Below, in pieces: positions 14,402 through 21,779 of a stretch of DNA of 21,780 nt. The stretch lies in NCBI GenBank assembly GCA_900763965.1, contig CAAFMG010000095.1:1-21780 (forward strand). The letters are read 5' to 3'. Each line of letters starts with the position of its first letter. Within the stretch, counting starts at the first letter, position 1. Origin of the DNA: an uncultured Oscillospiraceae bacterium (lineage in GTDB: Bacteria > Bacillota > Clostridia > Oscillospirales > Oscillospiraceae). Below the pieces are notes generated by a model that saw only the letters and a program-made list of their open reading frames with translations, was not told the DNA's origin and ran no database searches. Made by a program: the position numbers and the translations under genes.

Positions 14402-15068
14402 TACATTTGTTCTCCTTTTTTTCTTTGGGGAATATGGCTTTGCCCAGAAGGGCGGTTGCAAGAAGCAGGGCCCCCAGCAGACCCAGGGCGATCCAGAAAT
14501 CCGGGCTGGTAATATCCAGTGCCTTGTCACCGATGTTGATGAAGGCCAGGGTGCCGGGGATGATGCCGATGGCGGAAGCTGTCAGGTAGGTTCGGAAGGG
14601 CATGGCGGTCAGACCGAAGGCGTAGTTGATCAGGTTGTAGGGCACTGCCGGGATCAGCCGCAGCAGGATCAGCACCAGAAAACCGGTGCGGCCCTCCAGG
14701 GAGCGGATCTTTTCCTGCCAGCCGGGGGAGAGCTTTTTGGCAATGAGGGCTTCAATTTGTGCCCGTCCCAGATTTCGTGCCATCCAGAACATCAGCGAGC
14801 AGTTCAGAATTGCCCCCAGGAAGGTGTAAAGACTGCCCCACCACAGGCCGAACAGCACACCGCCGGCCAGGGCCAGCACGGCCACCGGGAAGAAAAAGGC
14901 GGGAAGCACCGTAAACAGGCCGATGTAGCCCACAGCCGCCCAGCTGCCCCAGCCGCTGAGCCAGCCCTGGATCCTGGCCGGGGTGATTTGTGTCCCCAGA
15001 TACCAGCAGCCAAGCCCCAAAACGCACAAAGCCAGCAGCCGGGAAAGGATCTTTATTTGTTTTTTCAT
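14394..15068 (-). CDS. TVP38/TMEM64 family membrane protein (paralog)
   Basis: The 224-residue membrane protein has an N-terminal helix at about 8-25, then LPAFFFPVAVLALAGGVLFG (about 55-74), MARNLGRAQ and RLIPAVPYNLINYAFGLTAM (about 135-154). The order and motifs are the same as in the neighbouring gene product, so this is a tandem paralog pair. It ends with a basic KEKKENK tail. The ATG at 15068 follows AAAGGAG by 5 nt; an earlier in-frame ATG lacks a good RBS. It is the first gene of the three-gene leftward operon, which diverges from the rhodanese-PstS gene. Two different family members in one operon might form a heteromeric channel; this is inference. Confidence 0.88.
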   Translation of the reverse strand: MKKQIKILSRLLALCVLGLGCWYLGTQITPARIQGWLSGWGSWAAVGYIGLFTVLPAFFFPVAVLALAGGVLFGLWWGSLYTFLGAILNCSLMFWMARNLGRAQIEALIAKKLSPGWQEKIRSLEGRTGFLVLILLRLIPAVPYNLINYAFGLTAMPFRTYLTASAIGIIPGTLAFINIGDKALDITSPDFWIALGLLGALLLATALLGKAIFPKEKKENKCNE

Positions 15069-15093
15069 ACCGTCTCCTTTCACATACACCGTT

Positions 15094-15123
15094 ATTGTGG
15101 GGCAGGATCTATGGAAATGTCAA
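15094..15123 (-). promoter_or_regulatory. Possible promoter of the TVP38/CCG operon
   Basis: A perfect TTGACA on the minus strand (15123-15118) is followed after 18 bp by CACAAT (15099-15094), a weak -10 box. Between here and 15300 are AT-rich DNA and small inverted repeats (AAGGGC gct GCCCTT near 15166-15180), and no gene. Confidence 0.4.
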
Positions 15124-15307
15124 ATAGGAATACACAATAATTGGGTATCGTTTTATTATAATAAGGAAGGGCGCTGCCCTTTATCGCTGCCAATCTATTC
15201 TACTCGATAAAGTCTGGGAAAGGAAGTCTGCCCGGCTTCTGAAACTATTCTGTTTTTCAATAATTAAAGGGCATTTATACAAAAAACTGATAGAACCCCG
15301 GGATCGG

Positions 15308-15336
15308 TTGACACTTTCCGGGGGGAGTGGTATCAT
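15308..15336 (+). promoter_or_regulatory. Promoter of the rhodanese-PstS lipoprotein gene
   Basis: TTGACA (15308-15313), 17 bp, TATCAT (15331-15336). Just downstream, TTGCGGA (15346-15352) and TCCGCAA (15360-15366) form a perfect 7-bp stem in the leader, a candidate operator or mRNA-stabilising hairpin before the AGGAGG. Confidence 0.8.
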
Positions 15337-15391
15337 GTGGACGAATTGCGGACTTTGTATCCGCAATATAATAAATATAGGAGGATCCCTC

Positions 15392-16693
15392 ATGAAGAAA
15401 ATCATTTCTCTGCTGCTGGTCATGGTCATGGTGCTGGGTCTGGCTGCCTGCGGCAGCTCTGCCCCTGCTGCTACCGAGGCTGCCACCGCTGACGTTGCCA
15501 TGCAGTACATCACCCCTGAAGATGCCAAGGAAAAGCTGGAGGACAGCGGCTATGTCTTCTTCGATCTGCGTAAGACCGAAGATTCCAGCAAGACCACCAT
15601 TCCCGGTGCCCAGGCTTGGGACATGGACGCTGCCAAGGAAGGCGATGCTGAGGCCGGCAAGGCTACCATGACCAAGGCTACCCAGGGCCTGGACAAGAAC
15701 ATCATCCTGGTTTGCTACTCCGGCAAGCGCTACGCACAGGCTACCACCAACGCCCTGTCTGCCATCGGCTACGATATGTCCAAGGTCTACACCCTGGAGG
15801 GCGGCTTCAAGGCTTGGAGCGAAAAGTTTCCCGAGCTGTGCGTGGCTCCCGAAGCTGCTGAGGCCACCGAAGAAGTGACCCCCGTGGAGATCGACACCAC
15901 CATCGCTTTTGCCGGTTCTTCCTCTCTGGCTCCCATCATCGCTTCTGCCGGTGAGGCTTTTGCCACCGAGTACGGCACCTGGGACAAGGTCAACCCCGCT
16001 TTCCCCGCTGAGGAGATCGAGATCCCTGTCACCTCCGGCGGCTCCGGCGACGGCCCCAAGAGCGTTCTGGACGGCACTGCCGACTTCGGTATGCTGGCCC
16101 GTGCTGTCAAGGACAGCGAGAAGGAAAAGCTGGGCGCAGGCTACACCGAGTACATGGTTGCCTATGACGCTCTGACCCTGTCCGTCAACAAGAACAACCC
16201 CGCCAGCACCGTTCTGGAGGATCTGGACACCGAGACCGTCCGCAAGATCTTCTCCGGCGAGATTGCTTACTGGGATGAGCTGGATTCCTCCCTGGAGCAC
16301 AAGGAGATCGTTGTTGTCATCCGTGACCTGACCGGCGGCGCTGCCGAGGTCTTTGAGAAGTGCGTCATGCAGGGCACTCCCATCTCCGAGAAGGCCATCC
16401 AGTCTCCCTCCATGGGCGCTCTGGCTGCCAAGATCGTGGAGAATGACTATGCCATCGGCTATGCCGGATACGGCGTGTACAACCAGAACAAGGAAGATCT
16501 GGTTGCCATCAAGTTCAACGGCGCTGCTCCCACCGAGGAGAACATCCTGAATGGTTCCTACACCATCCAGCGTCCCGTTCTGTTCGTCACCAACCGTCCT
16601 CTGGACGCTGCCGAGCAGGCTTTCGTGGACTACATCTTCTCCGATGCCGGCCGTCAGATCGTTGCTGACAACGGCTACATCCCCGCATTCTAA
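15392..16693 (+). CDS. Lipoprotein fusing a rhodanese domain to a PstS-like oxyanion-binding domain
   Basis: The 433-residue precursor has a lipoprotein signal (LGLAACGSS, Cys20). Residues about 38-148 form a rhodanese domain: VFFDLRKTED, IPGAQAW, then the active-site loop C108-Y-S-G-K-R with the expected Cys, and LEGGFKAW. Residues about 166-433 form a phosphate-type binding protein: AGSSSLAPI, TSGGSGDGPKSVLDGTADFG (213-232), LSVNKNNP, IFSGEIAYW, and a C-terminal FSDAGRQIVADNGYIP. In PstS the later anion contact reads SGTR; here the region reads RDLTGGAAEVF, so the pocket is altered. The start has AGGAGG 7 nt upstream. Codon use is very biased, which suggests high expression. pstCAB lies on the same strand beyond an HdeD gene and DUF1003, so this is presumably their binding protein. 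The ligand may be phosphate or a sulfur-, selenium- or arsenic-containing analogue. Confidence 0.88.
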   Translation: MKKIISLLLVMVMVLGLAACGSSAPAATEAATADVAMQYITPEDAKEKLEDSGYVFFDLRKTEDSSKTTIPGAQAWDMDAAKEGDAEAGKATMTKATQGLDKNIILVCYSGKRYAQATTNALSAIGYDMSKVYTLEGGFKAWSEKFPELCVAPEAAEATEEVTPVEIDTTIAFAGSSSLAPIIASAGEAFATEYGTWDKVNPAFPAEEIEIPVTSGGSGDGPKSVLDGTADFGMLARAVKDSEKEKLGAGYTEYMVAYDALTLSVNKNNPASTVLEDLDTETVRKIFSGEIAYWDELDSSLEHKEIVVVIRDLTGGAAEVFEKCVMQGTPISEKAIQSPSMGALAAKIVENDYAIGYAGYGVYNQNKEDLVAIKFNGAAPTEENILNGSYTIQRPVLFVTNRPLDAAEQAFVDYIFSDAGRQIVADNGYIPAF

Positions 16694-16707
16694 GGATATT
16701 ACTTTTG

Positions 16708-16740
16708 AAGGGTGTGCTGCAACCGCGGCACACCCTTTTT
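16708..16740 (+). terminator. Terminator of the rhodanese-PstS gene
   Basis: AAGGGTGTGC pairs with GCACACCCTT around a short loop, with a run of T ending at 16740. The binding-protein gene is therefore a separate transcript from pstCAB. Confidence 0.88.
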
Positions 16741-16744
16741 GCAG

Positions 16745-16781
16745 AAAAATCCGCAGGAACCCCATGTGGATCTCTGCGGAT
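16745..16781 (-). terminator. Terminator of the HdeD-like gene
   Basis: ATCCGCAG (16749-16756) and CTGCGGAT (16774-16781) form a perfect 8-bp stem with five T following on the minus strand, 20 bp past the stop codon. Confidence 0.75.
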
Positions 16782-16800
16782 CGCTGATTGCTTTTGGAAA

Positions 16801-17328
16801 TTACATACCTCTGGGGATACAGGCATAGGCAATGGCACTGATGCCCTCCAGCAGGAAGGTAAGCCCCACGGTCACGCCTATGGCAGCCACGCTGACCCAG
16901 GGATCCATCATGCACACAAAGCCTGCAACCATCAGGATGATGCCAATGGCCAGGATCCAGCCCCAGCCCCGGACACCCAAAGCCCGCAGGTCAAAGGCGC
17001 TGACAAACCGGGAAATACCGGAAAACAGCAGCCACAGGGTAAACAGGAAGGGAAGAGACAGCATGGTGAACCACTGGTTGAACAGCAGGAACAGGGACAA
17101 AATCACCGTCAATACGCCGTCCAGCAGCAGCCAGCCGGAGCCGAAAAGCACACCGTTGGTGCTTGCGAACACCACGATCTCAATCACGCCGGAAAGCAGC
17201 ATAAAAACGCCCAGGATCAGTCCCGCCGCCATAACGGCAATGTCCTGATTGCACAGGCAGTAGATGCCTCCTGCAATCAGAAGTACACCGGCAATCACAT
17301 TCAGGAATTTCATAGCTCTGGAGGTCAT
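16801..17328 (-). CDS. HdeD/DUF308-family membrane protein
   Basis: The 175-residue protein is almost entirely membrane-embedded, with about six helices arranged as three hairpin pairs (for example FLNVIAGVLLIAGGIYCL near 8-25 and WILAIGIILMVAGFVCMM near 124-141). The repeated GxxxLxxG pattern is typical of HdeD/DUF308 proteins, which in enterobacteria are linked to acid stress but whose molecular role is unknown. The start at 17328 is preceded by AAAGGAT. It is transcribed away from the DUF1003-pst operon from a divergent, interlocked promoter. Confidence 0.82.
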   Translation of the reverse strand: MTSRAMKFLNVIAGVLLIAGGIYCLCNQDIAVMAAGLILGVFMLLSGVIEIVVFASTNGVLFGSGWLLLDGVLTVILSLFLLFNQWFTMLSLPFLFTLWLLFSGISRFVSAFDLRALGVRGWGWILAIGIILMVAGFVCMMDPWVSVAAIGVTVGLTFLLEGISAIAYACIPRGM

Positions 17329-17363
17329 AACAAGTCATCCTTTCTATTTTTCGTTCTTGGGAT

Positions 17364-17392
17364 ATTATAGCCCTGACCCCTTGAAACGGCAA
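17364..17392 (-). promoter_or_regulatory. Promoter of the HdeD-like gene
   Basis: On the minus strand TTGCCG (17392-17387), 17 bp, TATAAT (17369-17364). Its -35 box abuts the -35 box of the divergent promoter at 17381-17409, so the two spacers overlap. Confidence 0.65.
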
Positions 17393-17409
17393 CGGGCCCG
17401 GGGTATAAT
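17381..17409 (+). promoter_or_regulatory. Promoter of the DUF1003-pstCAB operon
   Basis: TTGAAA (17381-17386), 17 bp, TATAAT (17404-17409). About 8 bp after the expected transcription start comes a 9-bp perfect inverted repeat (17423-17431 with 17433-17441, centre T17432), a candidate operator or leader hairpin. Confidence 0.8.
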
Positions 17410-17518
17410 AGAAAAGACGGTACTTGTGCGCTGCGCACAAGAATTGTCCCACAACCGCAACCGGCGGGGCTGGGCTGCGCCCAAACCTGCCAACCGAACC
17501 AAAAGAGGGACCAATGCC

Positions 17519-18043
17519 ATGAAAGAAAACAGAAAATTACTGCAAGAGGTGCTCCAGGAGATCCGGCACGATATGACCGATGAAGAGGTGCTGAATCTGT
17601 TGGCGGACAGCCAGATCTCCGTCCGCCCGGAAAACCGAAAGGAAACCTACACCCTGGGACAGCGTGCGGCGGATGCCATTGCCAAATTCGCCGGAAGCTG
17701 GGCATTCATTTTTTCCTTTACCGCCGTGCTGGTGCTGTGGATGGTGGTCAATGTGGTGCTGGCAGCCAGAGCCTTTGACCCCTACCCCTTTATCCTGCTG
17801 AACCTGGTGCTGTCCTGTGTGGCGGCCATTCAGGCGCCGCTGATTATGATGAGTCAGAACCGCCAGGAGGAAAAGGATCGCCGCAGAGCCGAAAATGACT
17901 ACAAGGTAAACCTGAAGACCGAGATCATGATCGAGGATCTGTATGATAAGGTCAATGCCATTCTGGAAAAGCAGACTGCGCTGGAAAAGCAGCTGCATGA
18001 GGCCGGGAAGCACAGGGACAAAGATTCCCACCGGGAAAACTGA
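17519..18043 (+). CDS. DUF1003 membrane protein
   Basis: The 174-residue protein has the DUF1003 core: GSWAFIFSF into a first helix (about 62-82), then FDPYPFILLNLVLS into a second (about 89-110), then APLIMMSQNRQEEKDRRRAENDYKVN. The end is a charged, probably coiled-coil segment (IMIEDLYDKVNAILEKQTALEKQL). The function of the family is unknown. The ATG at 17519 is preceded by AAAGAGGG; the long open region upstream overlaps promoters and is not coding. It is the first gene of the operon that continues into pstC after a gap of about 100 bp. Confidence 0.88.
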   Translation: MKENRKLLQEVLQEIRHDMTDEEVLNLLADSQISVRPENRKETYTLGQRAADAIAKFAGSWAFIFSFTAVLVLWMVVNVVLAARAFDPYPFILLNLVLSCVAAIQAPLIMMSQNRQEEKDRRRAENDYKVNLKTEIMIEDLYDKVNAILEKQTALEKQLHEAGKHRDKDSHREN

Positions 18044-18140
18044 CACCTTTGGCGCAAGGCCGTGCCGCAGTGCAAGGCCCTTGCCGGGATACCAAAAGAA
18101 AATGGGGGAGCATGGCTTCCCTGAGAAAGAAGGGATCTGT

Positions 18141-19013
18141 TTGAGAAAAGCAGAGGATCGGATCTTTGGCATGGTCATGGGGCTGTTTGCCCTGCTGACG
18201 GTGCTGCTTCTGGTGTTTCTCATTTACTTTATGTGCCGGGAGAGCCTGCCTGCCATCCGGGAGGTGGGGCTTCGGGGACTTCTGCTGGGGGATCAGTGGC
18301 GGCCGCTGATTTTCACCACCGTTCCCAGCTACGGCTTCCGCAATATGATGCTGTCCACCCTGTATGTCTCGGTGCTGGCGGTGCTCATTGCCCTGTTCAT
18401 CGGCGTGGGCTGTGCCCTGTTTCTGGCCTGCGCTGCCACCCAGCGGCAGCGGATGCTGATTCTGCCCTACATCGACCTGCTGGCCAGCATCCCCTCGGTG
18501 GTCTATGGCTTTGTGGGATTGTACATCGTGGTGAAATTTTTTGAAAAAATGGGCCGTGCGGCGGGTGAGTCGGTGCTGGCCGGAGGCATCGTTCTGTCGG
18601 TGATGATCCTGCCCTATATGATCTCCTCCTGCTGCGACACCATGGTGAAGATCCGGGATCGGTACGCCCCGGCTTCCATGGCCATGGGAGTTTCCCGGTG
18701 GTACCTGGCAGGACAGCTGGTGCTTCCCGCCTCCGGAAAGGGCATCCTCATCAGCATGGCTCTGGCCACCGGACGGGCCATGGGCGAGACTATGGCGGTG
18801 ATGATGGTCATGGGCAACTCCATTGCCACGCCCACCCTGCTGGGCAAGGCGGAGACCATCTCTGCCCTCATTGCCATGGAAATGGGCATTGCCGAGGTGG
18901 GCAGCACCCACTACAGCGCCCTGTATGCGGCAGGTCTTTCCCTGATGCTGCTGCTGTTTGCCATCAACATTATTTTCGAGCTGCTGAAACGGCGGCTCAG
19001 CCGGGAGGAATAA
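18141..19013 (+). CDS. pstC: Phosphate-type ABC transporter permease PstC
   Basis: The 290-residue inner-membrane permease has a first helix at about 10-31, a conserved LLASIPSVVYGFVGLYIVV segment (about 113-131) and the coupling region YAPASMAMGVSRWYLAGQLVLP (in part, about 174-195). ATGRAMGETMAVMMVMGN (about 211-228) is highly characteristic of PstC/PstA. The TTG at 18141 is chosen as start because AAGGG lies 6 nt upstream and MRKAEDRIFG matches the usual N-terminus. An in-frame ATG at 18102 would add 13 polar residues and has a weak RBS. It forms a heterodimer with PstA. Four nt separate its stop from the pstA start. Confidence 0.9.
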   Translation: MRKAEDRIFGMVMGLFALLTVLLLVFLIYFMCRESLPAIREVGLRGLLLGDQWRPLIFTTVPSYGFRNMMLSTLYVSVLAVLIALFIGVGCALFLACAATQRQRMLILPYIDLLASIPSVVYGFVGLYIVVKFFEKMGRAAGESVLAGGIVLSVMILPYMISSCCDTMVKIRDRYAPASMAMGVSRWYLAGQLVLPASGKGILISMALATGRAMGETMAVMMVMGNSIATPTLLGKAETISALIAMEMGIAEVGSTHYSALYAAGLSLMLLLFAINIIFELLKRRLSREE

Positions 19014-19016
19014 GCC

Positions 19017-19841
19017 ATGAAATGCAAAACCTTTCTGGTAAGGCTCTGGGCGGTACTGTCCTTTGCCGCCACCGCCGGGGTGATCTTCTTCCTGTTTGCC
19101 TATATTTTCCGGGGCGGCGCGGAGGCCATCTCCTGGGAGTTTCTCACCCAGTCCCCCAAGGGTGCCATCATCGGCACCAAGGGCGGTATTTATCCTGCCA
19201 TTGTGGGCAGTGCCTGTTTTACCGGGATCGCCTGTCTGTTTGCGGTGATTTTGGGAATTTCCGCTGCCATTTATCAGGTATATTATTGCCGATCTTCCAA
19301 GGTGGCAGCTGCCATCAGTCTGGTCATGCGGTGCATGGCCGGTGTACCCTCCATTGTCATGGGCCTGTTCGGCTACTCTCTGCTGGTGCTGACCCTGGGC
19401 TGGGGCAAGTGCGTTCTGGCCGGCGGCATCACCCAGGGGGTTATGATCCTGCCCTTTATTCAGGTTCGGGCGGAAAAAGCGCTGCGGGAGGTGGATCCGG
19501 CACTGGTGAAGGCCTCCTACGGTCTGGGAATGTCCCGGGCCTACACCATCCGGCGGATCATCCTGCCCCAGTGCCTGCCCCAGCTGGTATCCGGTGTGAT
19601 CCTGGGTGCCTGCTATGCCATGGGTGCGGCGGCCCCGCTGATCTTCACCGGTGCGGTGATCATCGCCAAGGCTCCCAAGAGCCTGTATAAACCGGCCATG
19701 GCCCTGCCCTATCACCTGTATATGCTGCTGACCCAGGGCACCTCTGCCAAGAATGCCTACGGCACAGCCTTTGTTATGATGATGGTGGTGCTGGTGACCA
19801 ACACCCTCGCCACCTGGTTTGCATGGAGGAGAAAGAAATGA
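19017..19841 (+). CDS. pstA: Phosphate-type ABC transporter permease PstA
   Basis: The 274-residue permease has GGIYPAIVGSACFTG (55-69), AAIYQVYYCR, VPSIVMGLFGYSLLV (about 109-123), GVMILPFIQVRAEKALREV (140-158) and the coupling loop KASYGLGMSRAYTIRRIILP (in part, about 164-183), then GAAAPLIFTGA. These are standard PstA features. GGAGG lies 8 nt before the ATG at 19017. The stop codon overlaps the pstB start by 4 nt. No PhoU gene follows the operon, in contrast to many clostridial pst loci. Confidence 0.92.
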   Translation: MKCKTFLVRLWAVLSFAATAGVIFFLFAYIFRGGAEAISWEFLTQSPKGAIIGTKGGIYPAIVGSACFTGIACLFAVILGISAAIYQVYYCRSSKVAAAISLVMRCMAGVPSIVMGLFGYSLLVLTLGWGKCVLAGGITQGVMILPFIQVRAEKALREVDPALVKASYGLGMSRAYTIRRIILPQCLPQLVSGVILGACYAMGAAAPLIFTGAVIIAKAPKSLYKPAMALPYHLYMLLTQGTSAKNAYGTAFVMMMVVLVTNTLATWFAWRRKK

Positions 19842-20584
19842 AGGATGCCATCATCACGCTGCACGATTTCGGCGTTTCCTATGGGCAGAAAACCGTTCTG
19901 TCCCAGGTCAATGCCGCCATTGCCCCCAATCGGATCACGGCCATCATTGGCCCCTCCGGCTGCGGCAAATCCACCATGCTCAAGGCCATGAACCGGATGC
20001 TGGATGCCGATGCCCGGGTTCTGGGCTCCATCCATCTGGAGGGGGAGGACATTCAGAACCTCTCCGCGGAGACCCTGCGCCGCCGGGTGGGTATGGTGTT
20101 CCAGTCTCCCACTCCCTTCCCCATGTCTGTTTATAAGAACATGACCTACGCCCCTCTGTACTACGGCGTCAAGGGCAGACAGGCGCTGGACAAAACGGTG
20201 CGGCAGACCTTGGAGGTCACCGGCCTTTGGGAGGAAGTCAAGGACGAGCTGAACAAAAGCGCCTTGAAGCTCTCCGGCGGTCAGCAGCAGCGGCTGTGCA
20301 TTGCCCGGGCACTGACCGCAGGGCCGGAGATCCTGCTGCTGGATGAGCCCTGCTCTGCCCTGGATGTGAAAAGCACCCAGATCATCGAGCAGCTTCTGCT
20401 GCGGCTGAAGGAGCAGTACACCATCGTCATCGTCACCCACAACCTGTTCCAGGCCAAGCGCATTGCCGACGACTGCCTGTTCATGCTCAATGGAACCCTG
20501 TGGGAACAGGGCACCGCTCAGGAGCTGTTTGAACACCCCCAGCGCCAGGAGACCGTGGACTACCTCCAGGGTGCATTTGCTTAA
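19838..20584 (+). CDS. pstB: Phosphate-type ABC transporter ATP-binding protein PstB
   Basis: The 248-residue ATPase has Walker A GPSGCGKST, the PstB-specific FQSPTPFPMSVYKN around the Q-loop (usually FQxPNPFPMSIYDN), signature LSGGQQQR, Walker B ILLLDEPCSALD and switch His in VTHN. In this family the Walker B is commonly followed by CSALDP; here it is CSALDV. The ATG at 19838 has AGGAG about 6 nt upstream and overlaps the pstA stop; an in-frame ATG 15 nt earlier lies over that RBS. It ends the operon. Repeat copy B starts 9 bp after its stop. Confidence 0.93.
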   Translation: MKDAIITLHDFGVSYGQKTVLSQVNAAIAPNRITAIIGPSGCGKSTMLKAMNRMLDADARVLGSIHLEGEDIQNLSAETLRRRVGMVFQSPTPFPMSVYKNMTYAPLYYGVKGRQALDKTVRQTLEVTGLWEEVKDELNKSALKLSGGQQQRLCIARALTAGPEILLLDEPCSALDVKSTQIIEQLLLRLKEQYTIVIVTHNLFQAKRIADDCLFMLNGTLWEQGTAQELFEHPQRQETVDYLQGAFA

Positions 20585-20589
20585 AATGC

Positions 20590-20758
20590 TTATGGCAACA
20601 CCGCACAATTGCGTCTGCGGACAGTAGCGGATCTTTTGCCCCAATCTTGCAGTTTGAAAAACTTGAAATACACAAAGTATTCCTGCGTTTTCCAAACTTT
20701 ATCTTGGGACAAAATCTCTCGCTGCTGTCTCTTGCCGAATTATGCGGTGCTACCTTAT
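20590..20758. repeat. MITE-like palindromic repeat, copy B
   Basis: The 161-bp element (20594-20754) is flanked by TTAT on both sides and matches copy A at 1853-2071 almost fully, lacking its 58-bp apical insertion. Its two halves are imperfectly self-complementary over the whole length (for example CACCGCA, GACAG-AGCG, TTTTG-CCCAA, AGTTTG-AAAAC, AATAC appear in both arms). No transposase is encoded. It lies between pstB and a terminator. Confidence 0.88.
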
Positions 20759-20796
20759 AAAAAATCCACGGTTTTCTGCAAAACCGTGGATTTTTT
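20759..20796. terminator. Perfect bidirectional terminator
   Basis: A 17-bp perfect stem (20759-20775 with 20780-20796) has a CTGC loop and six A or T at both ends. It serves the rightward pst operon and the leftward lipoprotein gene. Confidence 0.95.
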
Positions 20797-20814
20797 CTTT
20801 GGGCGCACCGGGGT

Positions 20815-21483
20815 TCAGGGGGTATAGACCCGGTTCATGGCTGCGATTTGGCCGTCCCGGATGGTGATGGTGGTGTTGTTGGGGGTGAAGTTGTAGACAA
20901 GGTCTGTGCCTGGGGTGAGGAAATCGGCGCTTTGGTAGGTGGTCTCACCCTGCTCCAGGTTGGCGGTGTCGGTGAAAAGGAAATCACTTGCCAGCTGGAA
21001 CACTGCCGTGCCCATTTCCTTCCAGGCGTGGGCATCGGAGGCCAAAACCTGATAGCAGAGGTTGTTGTCGGTCATCAGGGTATAGCCGTCCTGCTCCAGG
21101 CCGCCGTTGATTTTCACCTCGCCGGTGTGATCCCGCTCCAGGGTGGAGACGGTGACAAGCTGGCCTTCCAGAGAAATGGTATCGCCCACCTTCATTTGGG
21201 CGATTTGGGCGGCATCATAGCGGTCATAGTCATAGACCATTACCTTCATCCAGGCGGTGCCGGTGCTGTCGGCATAGGCATCTCCCGGCTGGAGAGAAAC
21301 GGCAGCTACGGAATTATCCAGGTCGGCAATGTCCAGGGCCTGGGGCAGGGGTTGTATGGCAGCATCGGCGGCGGTGGGGGTCTGCGCCTCGGTTTTGGCA
21401 GAGGTACCGCACCCAGCCAACGCAGAGGCGATCAGTAGAACGGCAAGGGCCGCCCAGGCGGCAAGCTTTGGGGTGTCTTTCAT
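20815..21483 (-). CDS. Lipoprotein of unknown function
   Basis: The 222-residue precursor has a lipoprotein signal (hydrophobic core, SALAGC, Cys25), then a low-complexity Ala/Thr linker and a secreted domain of about 170 residues. I do not recognise the domain. Visible features are MVYDYDRYDAAQIAQMKVGDTI with ISLEGQLVTVSTLERD, a beta-rich pattern reminiscent of small OB- or SH3-like domains, and a C-terminal YNFTPNNTTITIRDGQIAAMNRVYTP. The start at 21483 follows AAGGAT by 7 nt; an earlier in-frame ATG is less likely because it would precede the signal by 19 polar residues. It has its own terminator. A -10-like TAGAAT (21518-21523 on the minus strand) is present, but no clear -35 box. Confidence 0.75.
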   Translation of the reverse strand: MKDTPKLAAWAALAVLLIASALAGCGTSAKTEAQTPTAADAAIQPLPQALDIADLDNSVAAVSLQPGDAYADSTGTAWMKVMVYDYDRYDAAQIAQMKVGDTISLEGQLVTVSTLERDHTGEVKINGGLEQDGYTLMTDNNLCYQVLASDAHAWKEMGTAVFQLASDFLFTDTANLEQGETTYQSADFLTPGTDLVYNFTPNNTTITIRDGQIAAMNRVYTP

Positions 21484-21540
21484 ACGAAGGATCCTTTCCT
21501 TGGTTTGATTTTCCCTTATTCTACCATGTTTTTCCGGCAA

Positions 21541-21583
21541 AAGTGTGTACGCCAGTCTAAGTTTTGTTTAAGACTGCACACTT
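21541..21583. repeat. Two-part inverted repeat upstream of the lipoprotein gene
   Basis: AAGTGTG (21541-21547) and CAGTCT (21553-21558) are mirrored by AGACTG (21571-21576) and CACACTT (21577-21583). The 43-bp dyad lies just upstream of the -10-like box of the lipoprotein gene and could be an operator. Confidence 0.45.
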
Positions 21584-21664
21584 CTTCTGCCTCTGCCCCC
21601 AAGAATTCCGGCAATGGACAAGCAAAACCCACGCCCCGGATAGACGGGTGTCCGTAAAACAGTT

Positions 21665-21698
21665 AATCCTCCGTATGGCTTAGACCATGCGGAGGATT
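21665..21698. terminator. Strong hairpin, possible terminator for a gene entering from the right
   Basis: AATCCTCCG, ATGG, loop, CCAT, CGGAGGATT form a stem of 13 bp with one mismatch. On the minus strand it is followed by AACTGTTTT. Alternatively, on the plus strand its GGAGG arm could serve as an RBS for an ATG at 21704. Confidence 0.45.
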
Positions 21699-21707
21699 TG
21701 TTTATGT

Positions 21708-21779
21708 CTAATCTTCAAACTTGCTGGCGGCAAACGGTTTGTCAAAACCGTTTGCGGACGGCAAGTCCACAGGGGATAG
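21708..21779 (-). CDS. Possible C-terminal end of a gene outside the window
   Basis: The minus strand is open from the window edge to a TAG at 21708, giving 23 residues ending in FAASKFED. A rightward alternative begins with ATG 21704 behind GGAGG. The stretch also holds a long stem-loop (CTTGC..GCAAG at 21720-21765 enclosing an 11-bp perfect stem). Too little is visible to decide; a mobile-element edge is one possibility. Confidence 0.25.
   Translation of the reverse strand, partial: LSPVDLPSANGFDKPFAASKFED

Noticed and set aside
15275..16915. A 546-codon open frame on the minus strand
   Set aside because: It is antisense to the rhodanese-PstS gene, whose domains, RBS, promoter and terminator are all clear.
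17943..18140. Longer N-terminus for PstC from upstream in-frame codons
   Set aside because: It would overlap the end of the DUF1003 gene and add polar residues before the first membrane helix; the TTG at 18141 fits the RBS and family N-terminus better.
17952..19715. A 587-codon open frame on the minus strand
   Set aside because: It lies antisense to pstC and pstA, its product is rich in Gly, His and Gln with no motif, and pstC/pstA are unmistakable. It is a by-product of GC-rich codon use.
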